Assembly (NCBI RefSeq): GCF_030145145.1
Contig: NZ_JAQYWD010000019.1
Location: forward strand, 45,245-109,244
Source: Desulfobacula sp.
GTDB lineage: Bacteria > Desulfobacterota > Desulfobacteria > Desulfobacterales > Desulfobacteraceae
Length of the DNA stretch: 64,000 nt
Direction of reading: 5' to 3'
The notes below the pieces were generated by a model that was not told the DNA's origin, ran no database searches, and was given only the letters and a program-made list of their open reading frames with translations. A program made the position numbers and the translations under genes. Shown in pieces: positions 17,220 to 25,383 of the stretch (the first letter of the stretch is position 1; every line of letters begins with the position of its first letter).

Positions 17220-17933
17220 ATGCCTCAAAAACAAACAAACAAGCAGACTGAAAAATCAGATTTGACTTATAAAGCGTATTCTGCCATTCGCCAGATGCTT
17301 TTTCTCAATAAGATCCTGCCAGGGCAAAAAATCAAATATAAAGACCTTGCCAACCTTATAGGGGTTAGCATGACCCCTGTGATCCAAGCTATCAAATGGC
17401 TGGAATTCAGGAATATTGTTCGGCACGAACCCAACAAAGGATATTATATTAATGAGGTCAGTCTCAAAGAAATTGCAGAAGTTTATGATACCCGGCTACT
17501 GATAGAAGTATCCCTGGTCTCTGATACGATAAAGAAGCTGACTCCCGGAAAAATTGAAAAATTGAAAACTGCCCTGGAAAACTATAAAAGTGCCGTGGTT
17601 GAAGACAACTATTACAAGCGTATTATCACTGATATGGAGTATCACATGTGTTTGGCTTCGTTGGCGGATTGTAAAATTCAGTTGAACATGCTTCAGGAAT
17701 TATTTGATGTTCTATTGTTAAGGTACAGCAGAAACCTTTACTTTTCAAGTGTCATGGATACGTCCTTGAAGGAACATTTCGACGTGTTTGATCGCCTTGA
17801 GCAAGCAGATGAAAAGGGCGTCTGCAATGCCCTTACCTATCATATTACCACAGTAAGGGATCATATTGTCAAAGGGATGGCCCGTCTCGTTGTTGATGCA
17901 AAAGAATCCTTTGCCGATACCTATATATTTTAA
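17220..17933 (+). CDS. GntR family transcriptional regulator, FCD subfamily
   Basis: 237 residues: winged helix-turn-helix (YKDLANLIGVSMTPVIQAIK, residues 40-59) then an FCD helical domain with His residues (EYHMCLA near 142, HFDVFDRL near 182, YHITTVRDHI near 200) suited to bind a metal and carboxylate ligand. It is transcribed away from the TPP/TRAP/AOR run and is the obvious candidate to control it through the AT palindrome between them. TATAAT boxes occur at 17186-17196. The ligand is unknown. Confidence 0.9.
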   Translation: MPQKQTNKQTEKSDLTYKAYSAIRQMLFLNKILPGQKIKYKDLANLIGVSMTPVIQAIKWLEFRNIVRHEPNKGYYINEVSLKEIAEVYDTRLLIEVSLVSDTIKKLTPGKIEKLKTALENYKSAVVEDNYYKRIITDMEYHMCLASLADCKIQLNMLQELFDVLLLRYSRNLYFSSVMDTSLKEHFDVFDRLEQADEKGVCNALTYHITTVRDHIVKGMARLVVDAKESFADTYIF

Positions 17934-17946
17934 TGAGGGTTACGTC

Positions 17947-17991
17947 ATGAGAAGTTAGGGACTCGGAAATAAATAAGTATTCACTTCTCAT
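17947..17991 (+). other. Hairpin after the GntR gene
   Basis: ATGAGAAGT (17947-17955) and ACTTCTCAT (17983-17991) form a 9-bp stem with a 27-base loop just past the stop codon. No T-tract follows directly, so terminator function is uncertain. Confidence 0.3.
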
Positions 17992-18003
17992 AACATTCAT
18001 ATT

Positions 18004-18031
18004 TTGTTGTGCCGCCAGGGCATGGGCGTTA
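18004..18031. repeat. Dispersed REP-like sequence, copy 1
   Basis: TTGTTGTGCC-GCCAGGGCATGG-CGTTA closely matches 46610-46637. The TGCC/GGGCA part is a small hairpin. Its end overlaps the stop codon of the glutamate dehydrogenase gene. Only two copies were noticed in this window. Confidence 0.45.
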
Positions 18032-21000
18032 GTCAAACAGGGCATTCATGACGCCTGAAAAATTTGTTCCCGTCTTTTCCACATACGCGTCCCAGTCCAG
18101 GCCATTCTGATAAAATGCCATGGCAGCCAGCTTTTTGGTGATAATGGCATTGCGATAGGGAGACAATTCTTCAGAATTCATGATCTGCAAAATGGCCTCC
18201 CGGCCTAGATTTTTTATCAGGATTCCGGGGATATAGGCTTCCAGTATATGCCACAACAGGGTGTCATCCTTCAGCACGGTCTCAAGATGGTCCGCCACAA
18301 TCTTTTGGAACGTAAAGATCTGTTCGCTTGTTTTTTCAGACAAGACGAACAAGGGAACACTGGGATCTTTTTCATGAATTTTGATCAGCATATCGGTTTC
18401 AGCAACGGCATAGGTCTTGACCAGGGTCAGGATATCCCGGATCAGGGCCCATCGGGTTGCCTTGTCTTCCAGAAGGCGTTTCTCATAGTCATTCCCAAAT
18501 AAAAAAGCGGTGAGCACCTCGGCCACGGCAGAAGAAAAGACGCCACCCTTGTTGGCAGTGGTATCCTTGATCTGGCGGATATCCGTGGATGTGGCAATAT
18601 ACCGTCGGGAGGCATCATCAAAAAAGACATTGGCCCCTTCCACAATAAACCGCAGCTCTTTGAACAGGGAGACAAATTGCCTTACATTGCCGTGATTGAT
18701 GGTATCCTTGAATCCGCCACAGGGAATAAAGGCCTTGATGTTGGCCTTTTCAATATAGTGACGATTGGCAGGGTCGGTCATAAACGTTCTGTGGAAAATG
18801 GCCCCGTCTTCCACAAAAGAACCGTCGGGAAGGGTAATGTTCTTGTCTTTGAGCCTTACCTGGAACCCGTTTTTGCCCAGGCATTCAATGGGATATCCTA
18901 AAGAGTTCACCCGGGGGGAAGAGTGGCGCATAAAGGCGATTTTTATCAATTCTTTTTTATCCAGTCCATCCGGATCAAAGAGGACAGATCCCCCATCCAG
19001 GATCAGGCAGATGTTTCCCTTGTAACACTGTATTTCGTTGCATCCCAGGTCTCCGTCAGGACCGCCGGTCATCATGAGGTTTAAATCGGTTTCTTTGCAG
19101 TCATAGTGGTGAATAAGGGTTCTGAAAGCGCCCATGACACCGGTGGTGGTCATGCCGCTGGTCTGGATTTTACCCCCGATATGCGTCCAGATGTCTTCCA
19201 TGTCCGCTGCCACTACCACTGATTTTCCGTTGATGGTGAGTTCTGTTTTCTTGTCCTTATGGGGCGTAAGGCCGAATAGATCGCCGTTTGTCAGGATACC
19301 GTAAGTATCGTGGGGAATGCCAAAGCTTTTTCCCGTGGTAATGGTTCTCCAATAGGGATATCCCCTTTCTTTGGCCCTGAAAGCCACGGCATCCATCAGG
19401 GGAGCCGTGCCTTCATCCGGGCCGAAAAAGACCATTTCCGGGCGGCCATAATAATCCACCACTGCATCGTCGGGCAGCATGAGGTCCATGATCCCTTCGG
19501 TGTAATCGTACAGGGCATTCATGCTGTAGCCGGCATAAATGGCATGGGGCACCACCACCCCTTTTGAACCGCTTTCACAGATGTCCTTGTGCTTGAGGCG
19601 CTGGGCCTTGGGACCCAGGGCATAATTGAGCAGAACGGCATTGTCCTGTTCCATGGCATGGGTGGTGGGCGATACACGGATCAGGCGCAGCCCGCCCCGG
19701 GCAATGTCATCGGCCCGTAAATGGGTCCCACAGGCATAATGGCCGTTGACAAAGAAAATGCCGAACACAAATTGCTTGAAGACCAGGGGATCCAGAATCC
19801 GGTTGTCCATTCTGAAAGAAAAAGAGCATTTTTCAGGTTTATAAAAATTGGTTTTCAAGGTGGCGGGAATGAATTTAAACATAAAGGAAAAAATATCCCG
19901 TCCCATGGAAAAATCCATGAACCGAACCGCAGTAATCCGGTTAAATTCCTTCTCTTTATCCGCCAGTTCTTCCGGGGTCAGGTCACAGGGGGTGGCTGGG
20001 TTGAATTTTCTATCAAACAGCCGAAACAGGAAGGTGATCAGATCCGGGTGGGCACAGACCGTCTCCATGATCATCCGGGAAACATAGGTAAACTTGTTGG
20101 ACTCGTGGATCCGTTCTGAAAAAGCTTCCTTATGGTCAATACTGGCAAGGCTGTCCATGATCTCTTTGTCCGTCTGGTTTCCCCGTTCTTTAAAGATGAA
20201 CATATGGGTAAAATCAATGGCATTACCGGCAAACAGCATTTCATTGAAGGTTATCTTTTCCTCGATATACAGCTGTGTAACCCGGCTGACAGAGAAACTG
20301 AGATACGCCCGCAGGTCATCCACCAGCAACGTTTCCATCTTCCTGGACACTTCTCCCTGGACATAGAGGGAGCAAATGGATGAGGCGACGCCTGATTCGG
20401 TAAAATATGGTTCCCAATAGGCCCGGGTGATCACCAGGCCGTGATCAGCAAACAGTCTTCTGAAAACCGGCAGCTGGGGCTGCTCAAAATCCGAATTGAA
20501 CATGATGCGGATCTCCCCGATATCCGAGAGGTTAAAGACCTCAATCAAGGGGATGACAGATGTGGATACCTTTTCCAGGAGTTTTTCATATCGCTTCCGG
20601 GTCAGGCGGGGTGTGGATGTAAAATCCTGGTCCAGGCCGAACAGAAACCGGGAATCCGTAAAGTCGGTCTCGGTGAAATCTTTAACACTTTCCGGCCTGA
20701 ACACATAGGTATAGTATTCACTTTCCGGATTATAATAGTACTCCCGGCGACGGCCGGACAGCTGGGGATCCAAAACCTTTTCCATGGTGTCCCGGGTTTC
20801 TCTGGTGGCGATCCTGACCCGCTGGATCTGGCTGCCCTGGGACAGGTCAAAATCAATGTCAGCCACCCACGAATTCAGCACCACCTTGTCGCCCCGAAAT
20901 TTGATACTCTTGGCAATGGACGATAGAATATGTTCCAGGGATTCTTTGGTAAGGGTTTCAAAAAAGTAATCGGGCAACCCCAGGTCGTCAAGAAGAATAC

Positions 21001-21160
21001 CGGCAGCCATATTGATGCAGTTGGCGGTCATCAATCCTTCGCTAGACAGATCAATTACAGCTTCGTATAAAACACTGGGGTTAAGTTTTACGCTCTGGGC
21101 TTTATGGATGATGTGCGCTCCCGCTGAAACAGGAAAGCATTTGTCAGGTTTGGCTTCCAT
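18029..21160 (-). CDS. gdh: NAD-dependent glutamate dehydrogenase, large (GDH2/115-kDa-like) type
   Basis: 1043 residues, matching the 115-kDa class of glutamate dehydrogenases rather than the 50-kDa or 180-kDa types. The catalytic core carries LRADDIARGGLRLIRVS (near residue 475), the substrate-lysine region ESGSKGVVVPH (near 520), MMTGGPDGDLGCNEI (near 690) for the dinucleotide fold, and FIVEGANVFFDDASRR (near 825). It deaminates glutamate to 2-oxoglutarate with NAD+. AGGAG precedes ATG at 21160. It stands alone, convergent with the GntR gene. It would recycle the glutamate made by the aminotransferase of the neighbouring cluster, a plausible link that is not shown by sequence. Confidence 0.92.
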   Translation of the reverse strand: MEAKPDKCFPVSAGAHIIHKAQSVKLNPSVLYEAVIDLSSEGLMTANCINMAAGILLDDLGLPDYFFETLTKESLEHILSSIAKSIKFRGDKVVLNSWVADIDFDLSQGSQIQRVRIATRETRDTMEKVLDPQLSGRRREYYYNPESEYYTYVFRPESVKDFTETDFTDSRFLFGLDQDFTSTPRLTRKRYEKLLEKVSTSVIPLIEVFNLSDIGEIRIMFNSDFEQPQLPVFRRLFADHGLVITRAYWEPYFTESGVASSICSLYVQGEVSRKMETLLVDDLRAYLSFSVSRVTQLYIEEKITFNEMLFAGNAIDFTHMFIFKERGNQTDKEIMDSLASIDHKEAFSERIHESNKFTYVSRMIMETVCAHPDLITFLFRLFDRKFNPATPCDLTPEELADKEKEFNRITAVRFMDFSMGRDIFSFMFKFIPATLKTNFYKPEKCSFSFRMDNRILDPLVFKQFVFGIFFVNGHYACGTHLRADDIARGGLRLIRVSPTTHAMEQDNAVLLNYALGPKAQRLKHKDICESGSKGVVVPHAIYAGYSMNALYDYTEGIMDLMLPDDAVVDYYGRPEMVFFGPDEGTAPLMDAVAFRAKERGYPYWRTITTGKSFGIPHDTYGILTNGDLFGLTPHKDKKTELTINGKSVVVAADMEDIWTHIGGKIQTSGMTTTGVMGAFRTLIHHYDCKETDLNLMMTGGPDGDLGCNEIQCYKGNICLILDGGSVLFDPDGLDKKELIKIAFMRHSSPRVNSLGYPIECLGKNGFQVRLKDKNITLPDGSFVEDGAIFHRTFMTDPANRHYIEKANIKAFIPCGGFKDTINHGNVRQFVSLFKELRFIVEGANVFFDDASRRYIATSTDIRQIKDTTANKGGVFSSAVAEVLTAFLFGNDYEKRLLEDKATRWALIRDILTLVKTYAVAETDMLIKIHEKDPSVPLFVLSEKTSEQIFTFQKIVADHLETVLKDDTLLWHILEAYIPGILIKNLGREAILQIMNSEELSPYRNAIITKKLAAMAFYQNGLDWDAYVEKTGTNFSGVMNALFD

Positions 21161-21544
21161 TGGATCTCCTATTTTATGGATATGGTTCTTTTAGACATCC
21201 TCATATACTCTTGATTGGGCCAGGTCAACCATTCAAATAATTTTTTATCCGTTTATTTATCGTAGTCCCATAATCTTTATTTTGACAGGGCTTGGATATA
21301 TCGTCAATAAAGGCATCATCCTGTTTTGATTTTTATATGAAAAAGCATAATAATGCAAAAAAAAGTCATAAGGCGGGTGTTAATTTGTTTGCGTGTATTG
21401 ATGGTATCAACGGAGATGCACAACGTTGATGCATGATAGCCATCACCGGTTCGGTGAGGCGTAAGAAGACGCACACACATATTGATTAACCCTGAAAAAA
21501 CTGTCATTAAAGGAGTGGAAAATTAATTCTGGGGAGGGATGAAA
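21161..21544. other. Intergenic region, no gene recognised
   Basis: AT-rich divergent spacer between glutamate dehydrogenase and the dehydrogenase at 21545. It contains a small GC hairpin TCACCG-gtt-CGGTGA (21443-21457) and ATCAACG/CGTTGAT pairing just before it. I do not recognise a riboswitch. Short reading frames here lack ribosome sites and look random. Confidence 0.5.
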
Positions 21545-22423
21545 ATGAGCATTGCACCGGGGAAAACCATTGTGGGATTTATCGGATTGGGTGTCATGGG
21601 CCAAAGCATGGCCAACCATATTTTAACTGCCGGATATGCGCTGCATGTTTATACCCGTACACCGCATACGGCTGAAAAAATTCTTTCAAAAGGGGCTGTC
21701 TGGGAAGAGAGCGTGAGTATGCTGAGTCAACACTGTGATGTGATCATTACCATTGTGGGATTTCCCGCGGATGTTGAAACGATTTATTTGGATGAAACGG
21801 GTATCTTAAACCATGCAAAGAAAGGGACGATCATTATTGATATGACCACTTCCAGCCCGGATCTGGCCGTTAAGATCTATGAAGAAGCAAAGTTGTCAGG
21901 GGTTGAATCCCTTGATGCACCCGTATCAGGGGGAGATCTGGGGGCTCAGAATGCCCGGCTTGCCATTATGGTGGGCGGGGATGAAAAGACCTTTGATGCC
22001 GTTCTCCCGTTGTTCCAGGTGATGGGTGATAATATTGTGTTCCAGGGAAAGCCAGGATCGGGTCAGCATACCAAAATGGCGAACCAGATTGCCATTGCAG
22101 CCGGAATGGTTGCCGTCTGTGAGTCCATTGCCTATGCCGGAAAAGCAGGGCTTGACCCTCAAACCGTTCTCAAGAGCATCGGAACCGGGGCTGCAGGATC
22201 ATGGTCATTAAATAATCTTGGCCCCCGAATGATTGCCGGTAATGATGACCCCGGGTTTTATATCAAGCACTTTATAAAGGATATGGTGATTGCCCGATCA
22301 TCTGCTGGCCGCTGGGGACTTAAAACCCCGGGGCTTGATCTGGCCCTGTCCCTGTATCAAAAAATGGCGGAAATGGGGCATGACAATAAGGGGACCCAGG
22401 CATTGATTAAACTGTTTGAATAA
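21545..22423 (+). CDS. NAD(P)-dependent beta-hydroxyacid dehydrogenase (3-hydroxyisobutyrate dehydrogenase family)
   Basis: 292 residues. The Rossmann motif GFIGLGVMGQSMANH is at the N-terminus, the substrate signature LDAPVSGGDLGAQNA near residue 125, and the catalytic lysine in GSGQHTKMANQ near 172, as in 3-hydroxyisobutyrate, tartronate-semialdehyde and glyoxylate/succinate-semialdehyde reductases. ATG at 21545 is chosen over ATG at 21539 because GGGGAGGG ends only at 21538. It reduces a semialdehyde or oxidises a hydroxyacid. The next gene starts 5 bases after its stop, so both may be co-transcribed. Confidence 0.9.
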   Translation: MSIAPGKTIVGFIGLGVMGQSMANHILTAGYALHVYTRTPHTAEKILSKGAVWEESVSMLSQHCDVIITIVGFPADVETIYLDETGILNHAKKGTIIIDMTTSSPDLAVKIYEEAKLSGVESLDAPVSGGDLGAQNARLAIMVGGDEKTFDAVLPLFQVMGDNIVFQGKPGSGQHTKMANQIAIAAGMVAVCESIAYAGKAGLDPQTVLKSIGTGAAGSWSLNNLGPRMIAGNDDPGFYIKHFIKDMVIARSSAGRWGLKTPGLDLALSLYQKMAEMGHDNKGTQALIKLFE

Positions 22424-22428
22424 GTCCT

Positions 22429-22866
22429 GTGGAGATTTTAGCTGAATACAGTTATTGGGGTCTGTTTCTGGCCTCATTTCTTGCCGCAACCGTTCTCCCT
22501 TTTAGTTCTGAAGTGGTTTTGGGGATTTTGTTGCGCCATGATTTCAGTCCCTCTGCCATGGTTTTTATTGCCACCTCGGGTAATGTACTGGGCTCGGTTG
22601 TCAATTATGGTCTGGGGATTTTGGGCACTCGGATGGTTTTTCATAAATTTTTCAGACGATCCGGCCGGGAAACGGGCAGGGCTGGACGTCGATTCAAAAA
22701 ATACGGGGTTTTCAGTCTTTTGTTTGCATGGGTTCCGGTGATTGGGGATCCATTGACCGTTGCCGCCGGCATCCTGAAAGTAAATTTTATCGTATTTCTG
22801 CTGCTGGTGAGCATTGGAAAATTTTTAAGGTATGTCTTTGTCTGCTGGGCGGTGCTGTCGATGTGA
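22429..22866 (+). CDS. YqaA/DedA-like small membrane protein
   Basis: 145 residues with about four membrane segments and the VTT/DedA-type pattern: LAATVLPFSSEVVLG near residue 20, GNVLGSVVNYGLG near 52, and FAWVPVIGDPLTVAAGIL near 98, the re-entrant loop region with the conserved Pro and Gly. YqaA-type proteins belong to the same superfamily as DedA lipid scramblases; the role here is unknown. Start is GTG at 22429, 5 bases after the preceding stop, with no strong ribosome site, so translation is probably coupled. Confidence 0.8.
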   Translation: MEILAEYSYWGLFLASFLAATVLPFSSEVVLGILLRHDFSPSAMVFIATSGNVLGSVVNYGLGILGTRMVFHKFFRRSGRETGRAGRRFKKYGVFSLLFAWVPVIGDPLTVAAGILKVNFIVFLLLVSIGKFLRYVFVCWAVLSM

Positions 22867-23108
22867 TATCAAAAGATTTTTTCAAGCCTTCATGACGGAA
22901 TGATTTTTCATACTTTCCTTGACAACAAGCAACCTCCTATCCTAAGAAAAGACCGGCTGTAAAAAAGATCAAAGGTCTGTAATGATAAAGGGGGTTGAAT
23001 TTTGAAAATAAAAAAGGGGAGGAAGTTAATGGCGGATGAAACACCAAGCACGGAATATCAGTCCAAAACAGTTGGTAAAGGTTATTTTTGCAGAGAAGGA
23101 GAGGAAAA

Positions 23109-24464
23109 ATGAGCGACGTCCATTCAACCGAGTATAAATTCCAACTAAAAGACGGCCTGCTCGGAGCGCAGATGCTTTTTGTGGCCTTTGGCGCCCTGGT
23201 TCTGGTACCGATCCTGACGGGCATAGATTCCAACGTGGCCCTTTTTACGGCTGGCGTTGGTACCTTGATCTTTCAGCTCATTACCAAGGGGAAGGTGCCT
23301 GTTTTCCTTGCGTCTTCTTTTGCTTTTCTGCCACCGTTATTCGCAGCTCAGCAGGGACAATTTACCTATCCGGGCATCATGTGCGGTCTAGCCGCTGCGG
23401 GCCTTTTCTATATTGTCCTTAGCCTGCTGGTTCGTTTTTTTGGGGCGGGTTTCCTGCACCGCCTGCTGCCTCCCATTGTCACTGGCCCGGTGATCATGCT
23501 TATTGGTCTGATCCTGGCCCCTGTGGCCGTTCATATGGCAATGGGCCGTGCCGGGGATGGTTCCATCTGGCTGGAACCCCAGGCGCCGGCCATGATCATT
23601 GCCGGAGTGGCACTGGCCACCACCGTGCTGGTCTCGTTGCTTGGCAAAAATTGGTTAAAACTTATTCCCATTTTGTGCGGTATTGCAGCGGGTTATGCCA
23701 CCGCTTTGCTGCTCGATATCACAGGTCTTACTGCCGCCATGCATGCGTCCTTCATGGCCACCGCCGTGGAAGGTAAGATCCAGGGTGTGGCTTCAGCACC
23801 CTGGATGGACACGGTATTGATTAGCTTCGGAGGGTTGGCTGACCGCCCATGGCTGGCCATGCCCAACTTCACTTTCCCAACCTGGGATTTTAATGCCATC
23901 CTTTTTGTGGTACCCATCGCCATTGCCCCTGCCATTGAACATTTCGGTGATGTATTGGCCATCGGCTCCATTACCGGCAAGGATTATGTCAAGGATCCCG
24001 GTATTCAGAACACCATGCTGGGTGACGGTATTGCCACTTCCCTGGCCAGTATGGTCGGTGGACCCCCAAACACAACCTATTCAGAGGTTTCCGGAGCAGT
24101 GGCGCTTACCCGTGCCTTCAACCCGGCCATTATGACGTGGGCAGCCATTACCGCCATCCTGCTGGCATTTGTCGGCAAGCTTGGCGGATTGCTTGCCACG
24201 ATTCCGGTACCAGTCATGGGCGGCATCATGCTGCTGCTCTTTGGGGCCATTACAGTGATTGGTCTGGGCACGCTGGTGCGGTCCCAGGTAGATCTCATGG
24301 AGTCTCGCAACATGATCATTGTGGCCATCATTATGGTCACCGGTCTGGGTGGCATGGTCTTGAATGTTGGTGTCACCGATCTCAAGGGGATCGGCCTGGG
24401 CGCCATCATAGGCGTTATCCTGAACCTTGTGCTTCCCGGTAAAGACAAAAAAGAAGTCTCTTAA
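23109..24464 (+). CDS. uraA: Uracil/xanthine permease (NCS2 family)
   Basis: 451 residues, 12-14 membrane segments. NCS2 landmarks are FLASSFAFLPP (near residue 68), the conserved Glu region PIAIAPAIEHFGDVLAIG (near 275) and GGPPNTTYSEVSGAVALTR (near 318), where the second Glu contacts the base. ATG at 23109 is preceded by AAGGAGAGG; an in-frame TTG further up is not needed. It faces the uracil phosphoribosyltransferase gene tail to tail, so uracil uptake and salvage are encoded together, and uracil is the likely substrate. Confidence 0.93.
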   Translation: MSDVHSTEYKFQLKDGLLGAQMLFVAFGALVLVPILTGIDSNVALFTAGVGTLIFQLITKGKVPVFLASSFAFLPPLFAAQQGQFTYPGIMCGLAAAGLFYIVLSLLVRFFGAGFLHRLLPPIVTGPVIMLIGLILAPVAVHMAMGRAGDGSIWLEPQAPAMIIAGVALATTVLVSLLGKNWLKLIPILCGIAAGYATALLLDITGLTAAMHASFMATAVEGKIQGVASAPWMDTVLISFGGLADRPWLAMPNFTFPTWDFNAILFVVPIAIAPAIEHFGDVLAIGSITGKDYVKDPGIQNTMLGDGIATSLASMVGGPPNTTYSEVSGAVALTRAFNPAIMTWAAITAILLAFVGKLGGLLATIPVPVMGGIMLLLFGAITVIGLGTLVRSQVDLMESRNMIIVAIIMVTGLGGMVLNVGVTDLKGIGLGAIIGVILNLVLPGKDKKEVS

Positions 24465-24488
24465 GGTACACTTAATTTCATAAGACCG

Positions 24489-24522
24489 CATGTGGCTTCC
24501 AGACTTTTCTGGAAGTCACATG
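24489..24522. terminator. Hairpin terminator between uraA and upp
   Basis: Arms CATGTGGCTTCCAGA (24489-24503) and TCTGGAAGTCACATG (24508-24522) pair over 15 positions with one G-T wobble and a 4-base loop, then GTTTTGGGGG follows on the plus strand. Confidence 0.65.
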
Positions 24523-24613
24523 GTTTTGGGGGTTTTCCTGAAAATTGCCGTCGGTTGGGATAAAGCGGGAATGGGGGTTTTTGTTTTCATTGCTTTGTTT
24601 TTAATGAATGGGT

Positions 24614-25240
24614 TTATTTTGTGCCAAAAATTTTATCACCAGCATCCCCTAAGCCTGGCAGTATATAGCCGATATCATTAAGGCAGTCATCAACGCTGGC
24701 CACATAAATATCCACATCCGGGTGTAATTTTTCTACCTGGGCAATCCCTTCCGGGGCCGCCACCAGAAAAAGTCCTCTGATGGTTTTGCACCCCGCTTTT
24801 TTCAAGAGTTCAATCGTGGCAATCAGGGTCCCCCCGGTGGCCAGCATTGGGTCAAGAATCAGGGCAATCCTTTCTTCCATGGCACTGGCGGTTTTGACAT
24901 AATACTGCACGGGCTTTAAGGTTTCTTCATTCCTGTAAAATCCAACCACACTGACTTTGGCAGAGGGGATCAGGTCAAAGACACCATCCATCATGCCGAG
25001 CCCTGCTCTTAAAATGGGAACAATGGTAATCTTTTTACCTTTTATTTTTTCAACTTCAACTTTTCCAGCCCATCCCTGGATCACCTCTTTTTCGGTTACA
25101 AGGTCTTTTGTTGCCTCATAGGTTAGCAGTCTGGCCACTTCAGATGAAAGGTCTCTAAAGTCTTTGGTGCTGATGTCCTTTTGACGCATTAATCCTAATT
25201 TATGTTTTATCAGAGGATGATCTTCTACAAATACGGTCAT
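24614..25240 (-). CDS. upp: Uracil phosphoribosyltransferase
   Basis: 208 residues, the family length. The PRPP site is [14 protein letters not shown] (near residue 130) and the uracil-binding C-terminal motif [10 protein letters not shown] is at 198-207. ILRAGLGM near 76 is also typical. It converts uracil and PRPP to UMP in the cytoplasm. GGAGG lies upstream of ATG at 25240. It is convergent with uraA and divergent from priA. Confidence 0.97.
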   Translation of the reverse strand: MTVFVEDHPLIKHKLGLMRQKDISTKDFRDLSSEVARLLTYEATKDLVTEKEVIQGWAGKVEVEKIKGKKITIVPILRAGLGMMDGVFDLIPSAKVSVVGFYRNEETLKPVQYYVKTASAMEERIALILDPMLATGGTLIATIELLKKAGCKTIRGLFLVAAPEGIAQVEKLHPDVDIYVASVDDCLNDIGYILPGLGDAGDKIFGTK

Positions 25241-25383
25241 GGTGGTGCCTCCTTTGTCTAACGTGTTTCACTGGATAAAAATATCCTTTAGAAACTATTA
25301 AAAACACGGAAGTGAGTCAAGCAAATAAGTCTTTGGGGCAGTCTTGTGTTGAAAAATTATTTTTTTTGTGCACAATAGGACCG

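Noticed and set aside
21400..21480. Possible riboswitch upstream of the dehydrogenase gene
   Set aside because: Small hairpins exist, but no conserved core of a glycine, SAM, c-di-GMP or other riboswitch that I know could be matched.
21316..21507. 63-codon minus-strand frame before the hydroxyacid dehydrogenase gene
   Set aside because: No ribosome site and no domain; treated as non-coding.
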